Of a stretch of 64,000 bases of DNA, positions 21,348 to 29,933 are shown piece by piece. Under the pieces are notes generated by a model. The model was given only the letters and a program-made list of their open reading frames with translations. It was not told the DNA's origin and made no database searches. Positions within the stretch are counted from its first letter, which is position 1. Each line of letters begins with the position of its first letter. The position numbers and the translations under genes were made by a program. The stretch spans positions 2,236,501-2,300,500 of the forward strand of contig NZ_MDGR01000007.1 of assembly GCF_002742335.1 (NCBI RefSeq), in the 5' to 3' direction. This stretch comes from Reichenbachiella sp. 5M10. GTDB taxonomy: Bacteria; Bacteroidota; Bacteroidia; Cytophagales; Cyclobacteriaceae.

Positions 21348-23372
21348 ATGACTATCCAGTTATTCAAATTTTTACTCATTGTATGCATCGTTTGGGTCCC
21401 CTTCGCATCCCATGCCCAAAACTATGCTGAAATCAAGTACCTCGGTAAATCAAGTGAAGACAAAGGGGATACCGAGTGGGACAACGAGTCCTATGTCGCA
21501 GCTATCAAATACTACAAATACGCACTACAAGAAGACTCAAGCAACCTCGATGTACAACTAAAAATTGCGAGGAGCTACCGCAAGATCAATGACAACATTG
21601 AAGCAGAACCACACTTCCGGACCTACATTTCCCATTTGGACCTGGCATCAGCAAGTGCTGCCTTGGATTCTGCAAAACTCAATATTCCAGACTCCATCAA
21701 AGCAGACATTCTCTATGCATTCATAGAAGTACTGGCAAGTAACAAAAAGTATGACGAAGCAAGCCTTTGGTTTGAAAAATACAGAACACTTAAACACTCC
21801 AACCCAGAACAATTTGCTAGATTATCTGCGTATGCTGAGCATACTGGTTTTTACAAAGATCAGAAATACTATACCGTTTCTCATTTGACGCAAAACAACA
21901 ACCGGTCTGATTTTGGTCCTGCCTACTACCGCGATGGTTTTTTGTTTATCTCGAACCTTCATGAGAAAGTGATCGTTAGGAGCAAAACCAAAGAAACCAA
22001 AGAGGACTATTTTGAAATATTCTATACACAAAAGCGTCCCGATGGAGGTTTTGAAAAAGCTGTAATATTCAGTAAAAAGAGTCGAATCAAATTTCATGAA
22101 GGTCCCTTGTGTGCATACCAAAACGGATCCAAGCTAGCCATAACAAGAAACACTCTCGACAACAAAGGTAAAATCCTCCGCAACGCAGAAGGGGGAAACA
22201 CCCTAAGCATCTACCTAGCAGACATCATCGATGACAAAATCAAGAACGTAAAGCCTTTCCCATACAACAGTCCAGATTACAACACGGCATACCCTGCCGT
22301 ATCCGAAGACGGATCTTTTATGATCTTCTCTTCAGACATGCCTGGGGGATTTGGTAAAGCAGACTTGTACATCACCCATTGGGACGGTGAAGCCTGGACC
22401 GAGCCCAAAAACCTCGGCCCCAAAATCAACACAACCGAGCGAGACGTCTACCCTTCTCTCAACGGAAATGTGCTCTACTTCGCATCCAATGGTCGTCCTG
22501 GACTAGGTGGTCTCGACGTGTACAAGACCATCTTATCAGGTAGCGAACCAGGGGCCATCAAAAATGTAGGAGCTCCAGTCAACTCCAACAAAGATGATTT
22601 TGGCATGATCACTCGTACAGGGAAAGAGGGGTATTTCGTCTCCAACAGAAGAAACGAACTCCATGACGTAATCTATAACTATACCTACACCAAAAAGAAC
22701 GATGACAAACTCATCGCCTACGTCTATGCCGTCGATACCACACAATACGAACCTAGTGTCGACAGTATGGCAGTCGACAGTTCCCGATACAAAGTCCTAC
22801 ACAACGCATCCATCAATGTGGTGGACACACGAGACAACAACTACCTCGCACCGATAGAAGTACGCAACGACACGTTCGTCTATGTCCTAGATACAGGTGT
22901 AGAATACTCCGTTTTGGCTGCCAAACAACAATATTTCACCAACAAAGTAAGTTTTCAATCCGGAAGTGAGATGAATGGAGAACTGGACTGGCCAGTCCCT
23001 CTTGACTCTATGGAAGTAGGCAAGTCCATGGTTCTCAAGGATATCTTATACGATTTTGACAAAGCAACGCTTCGGGACTCATCCAAATTTCAACTCAACT
23101 ACCTCATCGTGATGCTTCAGGACAACCCGACCATGAAAGCGGAACTACATTCTCATACGGATACAAGAGGAAATGAAAGCTATAACATGCGTCTCTCTAA
23201 GCGCCGTGCCCAGTCTGTGGTAGATTATATGGTCAACGCAGGTATTCGTGAGGACCGACTCGTTCCCGTCGGAATGGGAGAATCAGACCCTATCATTGAT
23301 TGTCAAGACGAGTGCTCTGAAGATGATCATCAACTTAACCGCCGAACCGAGCTTATAGTCACCGACCTCTGA
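21348..23372 (+). CDS. PorE-like TPR / PD40 / OmpA-family peptidoglycan anchor
   Basis: The 674-aa protein has a signal peptide (1-23, SHAQ), TPR helices (about 25-150), a PD40 beta-propeller (about 180-450; FMIFSSDMPGGFGKADLYIT, LYFASNGRPGLGGLDVYKT), a less clear beta domain (about 480-560) and an OmpA C-terminal domain (about 565-674, DFDKATLRDSSKFQL through NRRTELIVTDL). This is the PorE architecture, and PorE is known to contact PorP-type proteins and peptidoglycan. Position 4 bases behind the PorP/SprF gene supports a dedicated complex: secreted giant protein, barrel partner and cell-wall anchor. It is a paralogue of the protein encoded at 147-2090. Confidence 0.92.
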   Translation: MTIQLFKFLLIVCIVWVPFASHAQNYAEIKYLGKSSEDKGDTEWDNESYVAAIKYYKYALQEDSSNLDVQLKIARSYRKINDNIEAEPHFRTYISHLDLASASAALDSAKLNIPDSIKADILYAFIEVLASNKKYDEASLWFEKYRTLKHSNPEQFARLSAYAEHTGFYKDQKYYTVSHLTQNNNRSDFGPAYYRDGFLFISNLHEKVIVRSKTKETKEDYFEIFYTQKRPDGGFEKAVIFSKKSRIKFHEGPLCAYQNGSKLAITRNTLDNKGKILRNAEGGNTLSIYLADIIDDKIKNVKPFPYNSPDYNTAYPAVSEDGSFMIFSSDMPGGFGKADLYITHWDGEAWTEPKNLGPKINTTERDVYPSLNGNVLYFASNGRPGLGGLDVYKTILSGSEPGAIKNVGAPVNSNKDDFGMITRTGKEGYFVSNRRNELHDVIYNYTYTKKNDDKLIAYVYAVDTTQYEPSVDSMAVDSSRYKVLHNASINVVDTRDNNYLAPIEVRNDTFVYVLDTGVEYSVLAAKQQYFTNKVSFQSGSEMNGELDWPVPLDSMEVGKSMVLKDILYDFDKATLRDSSKFQLNYLIVMLQDNPTMKAELHSHTDTRGNESYNMRLSKRRAQSVVDYMVNAGIREDRLVPVGMGESDPIIDCQDECSEDDHQLNRRTELIVTDL

Positions 23373-23425
23373 CGAATACATTTTCACATATAGAAAACTG
23401 GGACGACCAGCAGCAACATAATTAT

Positions 23426-23929
23426 ATGACAAACAACGATATCCTGCGCAGAATTCGATTTGCTCTAGACTACAAAGACTCTCATATGATAGCCATATTT
23501 GGCCATGAAGGCATGGAAGTATCCAAACCACAGATAAAGAATTGGTTAAAGAGAAACGAGGAAGCAGAATTCGTTGAACTTTCTGACACTGATCTGTCCA
23601 CTTTTTTGGATGGACTGATCACAGAAAAAAGAGGCAAAAAAGAAGGTGCTAAACCCACTCATACTCCTCGTCTCAACAACAACATCATCTTTCGAAAGTT
23701 GAGGATAGCGCTAAACCTAACAGATACCGATATTTTAGCGCTATATGCCCTTGCCGAGATGAATATCAGCAAGCACGAACTTAGTGCCTTTTTTCGCAAT
23801 CCAAAACAACCGCAATACCGCTCCTGTCAAGATCAATTCTTAAGAAATTTCCTCAACGGACTACAAATCAAACTCAAATCCGAACGGACCATCAAGAGTA
23901 GACTTTCTAAAGACCCCAACGGGTCGTAA
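23426..23929 (+). CDS. DUF1456 family protein (YehS-like)
   Basis: The 167-aa cytoplasmic protein consists of two copies of the DUF1456 unit: MTNNDILRRIRFALDYKD (from residue 1) and NNIIFRKLRIALNLTDTDI (from about residue 87), each followed by a helical segment ending in an FL.GL motif. Family members are about 150-160 aa, so it is full length. The biochemical role of the family is unknown. It follows the PorE-like gene by 53 bases without a visible terminator and may be read through from that operon. Confidence 0.88.
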   Translation: MTNNDILRRIRFALDYKDSHMIAIFGHEGMEVSKPQIKNWLKRNEEAEFVELSDTDLSTFLDGLITEKRGKKEGAKPTHTPRLNNNIIFRKLRIALNLTDTDILALYALAEMNISKHELSAFFRNPKQPQYRSCQDQFLRNFLNGLQIKLKSERTIKSRLSKDPNGS

Positions 23930-24067
23930 CCTGTCCCGCTCTGAGAGAGGGGTATCCATTCAAAACACTACCAAGCAGCGTAGTCAGATTTTGAATCATC
24001 AAAGCAATTTTTGCTATAGTTTTACACCCTAAAGATCAAGGTCATCTTACGTACTTATAGTAAGTGT

Positions 24068-25372
24068 ATGAACAGCAACGACATCAAGCGTCACCTACGC
24101 TCTATGGAGCAAATCCCTACATTGATCTACTTGATCAAATGGCTCGTAATCTGCACACTAGTTGGGGCTACGGTAGGGAGTATTTCAGCCTTTTTCCTCT
24201 ACAGTTTGGACTGGGCCACTACATGGAGGGAAGCCCATCTCTGGATCATAGCCTTACTACCTCTAGGTGGATTCATCATTGGACTCTTCTACCACCTTTA
24301 CGGAACGAGTGTCGTCAAGGGCAACAACCTCCTACTGGAAGAGTTTCACTCCCCCAGCAAAATCATCCCGTTTCGGATGGTTCCATTGGTGTTGTTTGGC
24401 ACGATCCTAACCCACCTATTCGGAGGATCCGCTGGTCGTGAGGGCACTGCCGTGCAAATGGGTGGAGCCATTGCAGATCGGTTCACCAAACTACTCCGTC
24501 TCCCCAAAAGCGACCGAAAAATTTTATTGATTGCAGGCATCAGTGCTGGGTTTGCCGCAGTATTTGGCACACCCCTAGCGGGCGGCATATTTGCACTAGA
24601 AGTCTTGGTACTAGGCAGGATCCGATTGGATGCCATTGTCCCAAGTTTTATCGCCGCAATACTAGCCAACTACACTTGTGAGCTATGGGGTGCCACGCAT
24701 ACACACTACCACATCAACCATGTTCCAGCAATGACTCCTGCCCACCTCCTTTGGGCTCTATTGGCAGGAATCATCTTTGGGCTAGTAGCGATGTCTTTTT
24801 CTAAAATCACCCATTTTTGGGGACGTTTATTTGGCAAACACATAGCCTATCCCCCACTTCGCCCTGTGATCGGAGGTAGCGTAATTGCTCTCAGCGTATA
24901 CCTGCTTGGGACGACCAAATACATAGGGCTAGGAGTCCCCATGATCGTCGATGCCTTTGACATCCAACTCAACTCCTATGATTTTGTCCTCAAAATCCTC
25001 TTCACCTCCTTTACTCTAGGAGCTGGTTTCAAGGGTGGTGAAGTGACCCCTTTGTTTTTCATAGGCGCAACGCTAGGCAACGTCCTCATCTGGTTCATCC
25101 CACTTCCAATGAGTCTACTAGCAGGTATGGGATTCGTCGCAGTTTTTGCGGGAGCTACCAATACACCAATCGCTTGTACCGTCATGGGAATAGAGCTCTT
25201 TGGAATAGATTCTGGTGTATTCATTGCGCTAGCATGCGGTACAGCCTATTTGTTTTCAGGACACTCTGGTGTCTATAGCTCACAAATCATTGGTAGCCCC
25301 AAACACGAAAACCTACAAGAAGAGAAAGGGCTGCCCCTCTCTCAGGTCAAGAAAAAAAGACAACAGGAATGA
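24068..25372 (+). CDS. CLC-family anion/proton antiporter, CLC-F-like
   Basis: The 434-aa membrane protein has about 10 hydrophobic helices. It shows the CLC gating segment GSAGREGTAVQMGG (about 119-132, gating Glu at ~125) and GAGFKGGEVTPLFFIGATLGN split across ~318-338. Canonical chloride CLCs have GSGIP and GREGP; here the first is replaced by a segment containing KGNN (84-87) and the second by GREGT, as in the fluoride-exporting CLC-F subfamily. I infer fluoride/proton antiport, but annotation as a chloride channel is the safe minimum. The next gene (DUF190) overlaps by 4 bases (ATGA). I looked for a fluoride riboswitch in the 138 bases upstream and saw none. Confidence 0.88.
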   Translation: MNSNDIKRHLRSMEQIPTLIYLIKWLVICTLVGATVGSISAFFLYSLDWATTWREAHLWIIALLPLGGFIIGLFYHLYGTSVVKGNNLLLEEFHSPSKIIPFRMVPLVLFGTILTHLFGGSAGREGTAVQMGGAIADRFTKLLRLPKSDRKILLIAGISAGFAAVFGTPLAGGIFALEVLVLGRIRLDAIVPSFIAAILANYTCELWGATHTHYHINHVPAMTPAHLLWALLAGIIFGLVAMSFSKITHFWGRLFGKHIAYPPLRPVIGGSVIALSVYLLGTTKYIGLGVPMIVDAFDIQLNSYDFVLKILFTSFTLGAGFKGGEVTPLFFIGATLGNVLIWFIPLPMSLLAGMGFVAVFAGATNTPIACTVMGIELFGIDSGVFIALACGTAYLFSGHSGVYSSQIIGSPKHENLQEEKGLPLSQVKKKRQQE

Positions 25373-25713
25373 AAGACTTCATCACAGTACGCATCTATTT
25401 CGAAAATGGGCAGAAAATCCACTCTCAGTCATGGTGGAAAAACCTATTTGCTTCGGATTTTGCCACACAACTGTTGAAGCATGCCAAAGCCTCTGATTTG
25501 CAACAGGCCCTGCACCTACACGTCGACAAGGGCTATTTTGACAAGGGAAAAATCCAATGGGCTTCTGGTGAAATTCGACATTTCAAACATCCACACATCA
25601 TAGAAATCACCGATACTAAATCAAAGGTCCATGGCTTTCTTGACCAACACAAGGCTCTTCTACAAGCAGCTTCACCAGTGCTTGTCAAAAATGAAACCCT
25701 ACTCTACCACTGA
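25369..25713 (+). CDS. DUF190 family PII-like protein
   Basis: The 114-aa protein matches the DUF190 pattern: an N-terminal ITVRIYFENGQK strand, the middle segment VDKGYFDKGKIQW, and the C-terminal HPHIIEITDTKSKVHGFL. DUF190 proteins have a PII/ferredoxin-like fold and are often encoded with CrcB or CLC-type anion exporters. Here the start overlaps the CLC stop by 4 bases, so a regulatory or accessory role for that transporter is likely. The binding loop of true PII is not evident. Confidence 0.72.
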   Translation: MKDFITVRIYFENGQKIHSQSWWKNLFASDFATQLLKHAKASDLQQALHLHVDKGYFDKGKIQWASGEIRHFKHPHIIEITDTKSKVHGFLDQHKALLQAASPVLVKNETLLYH

Positions 25714-25734
25714 TCGGCATGTCCCTACCTTCTC

Positions 25735-26400
25735 TCACCCTCTCTTGGACGAGTTCATCAAAAACTTGCCCACGAAAGTTGCTATGACGATCACCAAATA
25801 GAACTGTCCGACCAGCCCAATCATAATCACCAAACTCCTAGCTGCAGGTACCTGAGGCACAATATCACCGTACCCAATAGTAAGCATGGTCACAAAACTA
25901 AAATAAATCAAATCACTCATCCCAGCCCTACCTGGCGATACATTAGAAAAGGCATTGGGATAAATAAGATGAATGAGCAAAAACATCAGTGAACCAATGT
26001 ACCCAACCAAAATGTAACCATCCATGGCTCCCACAATCTCGTTGATTTGGATACTCTTTTTTCCTACCAAATCACGAAACAGTTCGTAGGTCACAATCGC
26101 AATAAAAATAGAAAACAGACACAAGCCAAACTTATCAGTGCTCCGCCCCATAAAGTTGAACAATAGCCCCACAGCCCCCAATACACCAATAGCCATCACT
26201 GCCCTACGAAGCTTCTGTACTATAAGCATAGATGCCCAGAAAAGCAGCACATCAAAGAGCGGGTCAATGTAGCGATTGCCCAAATTAGAATTGAGAATAA
26301 CAGGGATGAACAACTTGCCCAAAATAACGACAAATAGAATGATGTAGCGGTAGCGCATCACTGGATGTTCTTTGTACTTGGTATGAAACAACATATCCAT
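25735..26400 (-). CDS. potassium channel family protein (Ion_trans_2)
   Basis: The 221-aa product has four to five N-terminal hydrophobic helices followed by a pore module with the selectivity filter TIGYGDIVP (near residue 178) and a final helix (LVIMIGLVGQFYLVIVIATFV, split at this length). It has no RCK or cyclic-nucleotide domain. The open frame extends to a TTG at 26436; I prefer the ATG at 26400 (or 26394). It converges on the DUF190 gene with 21 bases between stops. Confidence 0.87.
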   Translation of the reverse strand: MDMLFHTKYKEHPVMRYRYIILFVVILGKLFIPVILNSNLGNRYIDPLFDVLLFWASMLIVQKLRRAVMAIGVLGAVGLLFNFMGRSTDKFGLCLFSIFIAIVTYELFRDLVGKKSIQINEIVGAMDGYILVGYIGSLMFLLIHLIYPNAFSNVSPGRAGMSDLIYFSFVTMLTIGYGDIVPQVPAARSLVIMIGLVGQFYLVIVIATFVGKFLMNSSKRG

Positions 26401-26554
26401 TTTTGAAATGACCAATTGCTGAAACAAGAACCTCAATGAAGACCCTCCACAGCCTATACGTTCGAATATAGAAACATTTTTTTCTCATATTATAATCGGG
26501 ATTCTTTTTAATTCCCCCCTCCATGAATATCTTGGTTATAAATCAACTGATACT

Positions 26555-27247
26555 ATGAATTTCAAGAATCTGTCACTTTATTTTCTATTTGCCATTGGTT
26601 TTTCCTTACTGACTAGCTCTTGCATGAGTACCAAAGGATTGGTATTGGATGCAGTCTGGGAAAACGATATCTATGAACCAAAGTACTACAGAAACATTGC
26701 TGTATTTGGGCTCACCCAAAACAGAGAAGACAATGAAGAGTATGAAAACAAAGCCGTCAAATATTTCAAATCCAAAGGCATCAAAGCAATAGCAGGACAC
26801 GAGATATACGATATACATACCGAAGGAAAAATCAACTCTACTCACCTCAAACGCTACATGTTTTCCTTAGGGTTTGATGGCATACTGACCTCAACTCTAC
26901 TGCACAGCGACGGGAACGAAGACATGACAGACGAGGAACTGGAGCATTATTCTGAAGGAATCTATAAGTTTGGAGAATACTTTCAAGTGAGGTACACCGA
27001 TGCACTCACTGCAGACAAAGAGCTGTTTGCGATCCTCGAGTCCAACTTCTACATGATCATGGACTACAATGATTTTGATGGAAGTGGGTTGGCTTGGATT
27101 TCACACTATCAAATCAGCAAAGAGATACAAGAAAATTTTCAAATAGATGAGTATGCCAAGACCATAGTCAAGAGCCTTTTTGAAGATCAAGTCATCCTCA
27201 AAAAGAAACCTGAAAATGAAGTCATCTCCATCCCTACTCAGCCCTAA
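26555..27247 (+). CDS. hypothetical lipoprotein, 230 aa
   Basis: A lipoprotein signal with lipobox LLTSSC (cysteine at residue 23) is clear. The mature part begins with a GLVLDAVWENDIYEPKYY segment and strands such as NIAVFGLTQ, resembling the small cell-envelope proteins of Bacteroidota that have a Rossmann-like or TolB-N-like alpha/beta domain. I do not recognise the family. The gene stands alone between a divergent K+ channel gene and the etf operon. Confidence 0.75.
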   Translation: MNFKNLSLYFLFAIGFSLLTSSCMSTKGLVLDAVWENDIYEPKYYRNIAVFGLTQNREDNEEYENKAVKYFKSKGIKAIAGHEIYDIHTEGKINSTHLKRYMFSLGFDGILTSTLLHSDGNEDMTDEELEHYSEGIYKFGEYFQVRYTDALTADKELFAILESNFYMIMDYNDFDGSGLAWISHYQISKEIQENFQIDEYAKTIVKSLFEDQVILKKKPENEVISIPTQP

Positions 27248-27294
27248 AGCAAGACCGAGTAACACAATACGACGTGATTGAGACACTTAGCCTT

Positions 27295-27324
27295 GTCATA
27301 TATTAATTTTAGAATATGACTTTT
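27295..27324 (+). terminator. weak hairpin terminator candidate
   Basis: GTCATAT (27295-27301) and ATATGAC (27314-27320) form a perfect 7-bp stem around a 12-base loop, followed by TTTT. It lies 48 bases past the lipoprotein stop. The stem is AT-rich, so termination strength is doubtful. Confidence 0.35.
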
Positions 27325-27468
27325 GGCAGCCTCCAATTTTTTCGCATCATTGACTATATTAGAGGTCAAGAGACAGGGAGCGAATACTCAAGTGCCTACA
27401 TCACTCGCATCCCTTTCGATTGAATCCAGATTAAATTATTACACAACGTTAACACTAAATCAAATAGC

Positions 27469-28206
27469 ATGAAGATACTCGTTTGTATAACCCACGTACC
27501 CGATACGACATCCAAAATCGCCTTTACAGAAAATAACACACAGTTTGATAAGACTGGCGTACAATACATTATCGGGCCCTATGACGACTATGCCCTCGCG
27601 CGAGCGGTAGAACTCAAAGAACAGACCAGCGGCAGCATCACTGTACTCAACGTCGGGGAAGCAGAAACAGAACCCACGCTACGTAAAGCCTTGGCTATTG
27701 GTGCAGATGATGCCATCCGAATCAATGCTGCACCCAAAGACTCCTACTATGTAGCCAACCAAATCTCTGCAATCGCTAAAGAAGGCCAATATGACCTGAT
27801 CCTCATGGGTCGGGAGTCCATTGACTTCAACAACGGTGTAGTACACGGTATGGTCGGAGAACTGCTCGGCATCCCCTCTCTCTCTCCAATCATGACTTTG
27901 GAAATCGACGGCACCACTGCCAAAATGACCAGAGAAATCGAAGGAGGCAAAGAATCTCTGGAAGCCCAACTCCCTCTGGTACTCGGCTGTCAAGAACCCA
28001 TCGCCGAATGGAAAATCCCAAACATGCGTGGCATCATGACGGCTCGTTCCAAGCCACTACAAGTCATAGATCCCTCAGATGACAGTACACGTACCTTACT
28101 CAAAGCCTACGAACAACCTGCTGCCAAGGGAGCTGTCAAGATGATCGATGCGGACAACGTCGCAGAATTGGTCAATCTCTTGAAAAACGAAGCGAAGGTA
28201 ATCTAG
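27469..28206 (+). CDS. etfB: electron transfer flavoprotein subunit beta
   Basis: The 245-aa protein begins MKILVCITHVPDTTSKIAF and carries the family segments YDDYALARAVELK, GADDAIRI, and LILMGRESIDFNNGVVHGMVGE split over ~100-125. ETF beta binds AMP and, with ETF alpha and FAD, moves electrons from acyl-CoA and other dehydrogenases to ETF-quinone oxidoreductase. etfA follows 43 bases downstream. Length and motifs are complete. Confidence 0.95.
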   Translation: MKILVCITHVPDTTSKIAFTENNTQFDKTGVQYIIGPYDDYALARAVELKEQTSGSITVLNVGEAETEPTLRKALAIGADDAIRINAAPKDSYYVANQISAIAKEGQYDLILMGRESIDFNNGVVHGMVGELLGIPSLSPIMTLEIDGTTAKMTREIEGGKESLEAQLPLVLGCQEPIAEWKIPNMRGIMTARSKPLQVIDPSDDSTRTLLKAYEQPAAKGAVKMIDADNVAELVNLLKNEAKVI

Positions 28207-28249
28207 TCTCTCGTTCAAGTCATTTTTTCAAACAAAGAACCAAAACAAC

Positions 28250-29206
28250 ATGTCAACATTAGCATTCATAGAAATATCAGAAGGAGAAATCAAGAAAACA
28301 TCACTCGAAGCAGTCAGTTTTGCGGCGGGTATGGATACTGCTGTCACAGCCATCGCATTCGGCCAAGCCACTGAAGAAGCATTGCAAAAAGCAGGAGCAG
28401 CAGGAGCGACTAAAATCCTACACGTCAGTGATACAGCATACAACGAAGGCAATATCCAAGCCTATGCCACAGCCATCGCCCAGGCAGCTGAACAGGAATC
28501 TGCAGATACTGTAATCCTAGCCAACTCTTCGCTTGGTGACCCCGTAGCAGCTCGGTTGTCTATCAAAATGGAGGCATCACTTGCCAGCAATGTCATCGAA
28601 CTCCCCGACACCACCAATGGCTTCACTGTCAAACGAAGCATCTACACCGGCAAAGCTTTCGCTAACGTAGATATGACAGAAGGAAAACGCATTCTAGGCA
28701 TCAAAAAAAATGCGACTACTCTCAAAGAGGATGGTGGTCCTGCTACAATTGAGACCTTCACTCCCACGTCACAGGAGAATGACTTTAAAGTCAAAATTCT
28801 CTCTCAAGAAAAAGCCACAGGAGATGTACTACTTCCAGAAGCGGATATTGTCGTATCTGGTGGACGTGGACTCAAAGGCCCAGAAAACTGGGGTATGATC
28901 GAAGACCTAGCCAAATCACTAGGAGCTGCTACAGGTTGTAGCAAGCCCGTATCTGACATGGATTGGAGACCTCATCACGAACATGTTGGTCAAACGGGTA
29001 TTAAAGTGGCTCCTTCTTTGTACATTGCGGTCGGAATTTCAGGAGCAATCCAACATCTCGCAGGTGTCAATGGTTCGAAATACATCGTCGTAATCAACAA
29101 AGACGAAGAAGCACCATTTTTCAAGGCAGCTGACTATGGGATCGTAGGAGATGCTTTTGAAGTCGTCCCTAAATTGACTGAAGCAATTAAAGCGATAAAC
29201 GGATAA
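28250..29206 (+). CDS. etfA: electron transfer flavoprotein subunit alpha
   Basis: The 318-aa protein has the FAD-binding C-terminal half typical of ETF alpha: [14 protein letters not shown] (about 204), [31 protein letters not shown] and an ending with [15 protein letters not shown]. It pairs with the beta subunit encoded just upstream. A nuclease gene follows after 6 bases, so all three are probably one transcript ending at the hairpin at 29838. Confidence 0.95.
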   Translation: MSTLAFIEISEGEIKKTSLEAVSFAAGMDTAVTAIAFGQATEEALQKAGAAGATKILHVSDTAYNEGNIQAYATAIAQAAEQESADTVILANSSLGDPVAARLSIKMEASLASNVIELPDTTNGFTVKRSIYTGKAFANVDMTEGKRILGIKKNATTLKEDGGPATIETFTPTSQENDFKVKILSQEKATGDVLLPEADIVVSGGRGLKGPENWGMIEDLAKSLGAATGCSKPVSDMDWRPHHEHVGQTGIKVAPSLYIAVGISGAIQHLAGVNGSKYIVVINKDEEAPFFKAADYGIVGDAFEVVPKLTEAIKAING

Positions 29207-29212
29207 ATTAGT

Positions 29213-29815
29213 TTGGAGAAAATAAAGTTAGATATCGTTGGTCTCTCGTCTAGTCACGCGCAATCAGGATCGTTTGCACTGGTACTTGGTGAGAGCAACG
29301 GCAAAAGAAGGTTACCCATTATCATCGGCATGTTTGAAGCGCAAGCCATCGCTATAGAGATCGAAAAAATCTCTCCCAATCGGCCCATGACTCATGATCT
29401 ATTCAAATCCTTTGCAGGAAATTTCAACATCAAGATCAAACAAATATTAATATCTGACTTGAAAGAAGGCGTGTTCTTTGCTCGAATCATTTGCGAAGAC
29501 ACTGAAGGCAAAGTCGTAGAAATCGACTCTAGACCTTCGGATGCCATCGCCATCGGCATACGCTTCAATGCGGACATTTACACCAATGCCTCCGTGATGG
29601 AAGAGGCAGGCATCGTAGTGACCGATGAGTTCGAAGAAGAACTTGACACCATGGTCGTCAACGATGACGAAGAAGAAGATGCTCCTATCGGATCTCCAGA
29701 ATACCTCAAAAATCAGAGCATCGATGGGCTGCAAAAATTACTCGATCAAGCTCTCAGCGAAGAGGACTATGAAAAAGCCGCCAAGATCCGTGACGAACTC
29801 AACCGCAGAAACTAG
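29213..29815 (+). CDS. bifunctional nuclease family protein with UVR motif
   Basis: The 200-aa protein has a DUF151/BFN domain (about 1-140; LDIVGLSSSHAQSGSFALVL, then VEIDSRPSDAIAIGIR) and a C-terminal UvrB/UvrC motif (about 168-197; LQKLLDQALSEEDYEKAAKI). The start is TTG at 29213, 6 bases after the etfA stop; no in-frame ATG exists near the conserved N-terminus, so the TTG is well supported. BFN proteins act as DNase/RNase in plants; the bacterial role is unsettled. Confidence 0.9.
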   Translation: MEKIKLDIVGLSSSHAQSGSFALVLGESNGKRRLPIIIGMFEAQAIAIEIEKISPNRPMTHDLFKSFAGNFNIKIKQILISDLKEGVFFARIICEDTEGKVVEIDSRPSDAIAIGIRFNADIYTNASVMEEAGIVVTDEFEEELDTMVVNDDEEEDAPIGSPEYLKNQSIDGLQKLLDQALSEEDYEKAAKIRDELNRRN

Positions 29816-29837
29816 CAATAGTTCCTCTCAAAACATC

Positions 29838-29872
29838 AAAAGCCATGCATCATACGATGTATGGCTTTTTTT
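29838..29872 (+). terminator. strong terminator after the etf-nuclease operon
   Basis: A 14-bp stem with one G-T pair (29838-29851 with 29856-29869, core AAAAGCCAT) around a 4-base loop is followed by T residues. A-rich sequence on the other side lets it also serve the opposing MtfA-like gene, whose stop is at 29934. Confidence 0.85.
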
Positions 29873-29933
29873 ATGCAATAGAAACCACGCCATGAGACCG
29901 ACCTTCCATGAGAAATCCTTGCAGCATAGCAAG

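Noticed and set aside
23930-24067. Fluoride (crcB-type) riboswitch upstream of the CLC gene
   Set aside because: I could not find the conserved GGNGATGG start or the paired CTGATGG-type element in the 138-base gap.
24064-24441. 125-aa plus-strand frame at the start of the CLC gene
   Set aside because: It overlaps the well-supported CLC frame almost entirely and its sequence looks like out-of-frame translation.
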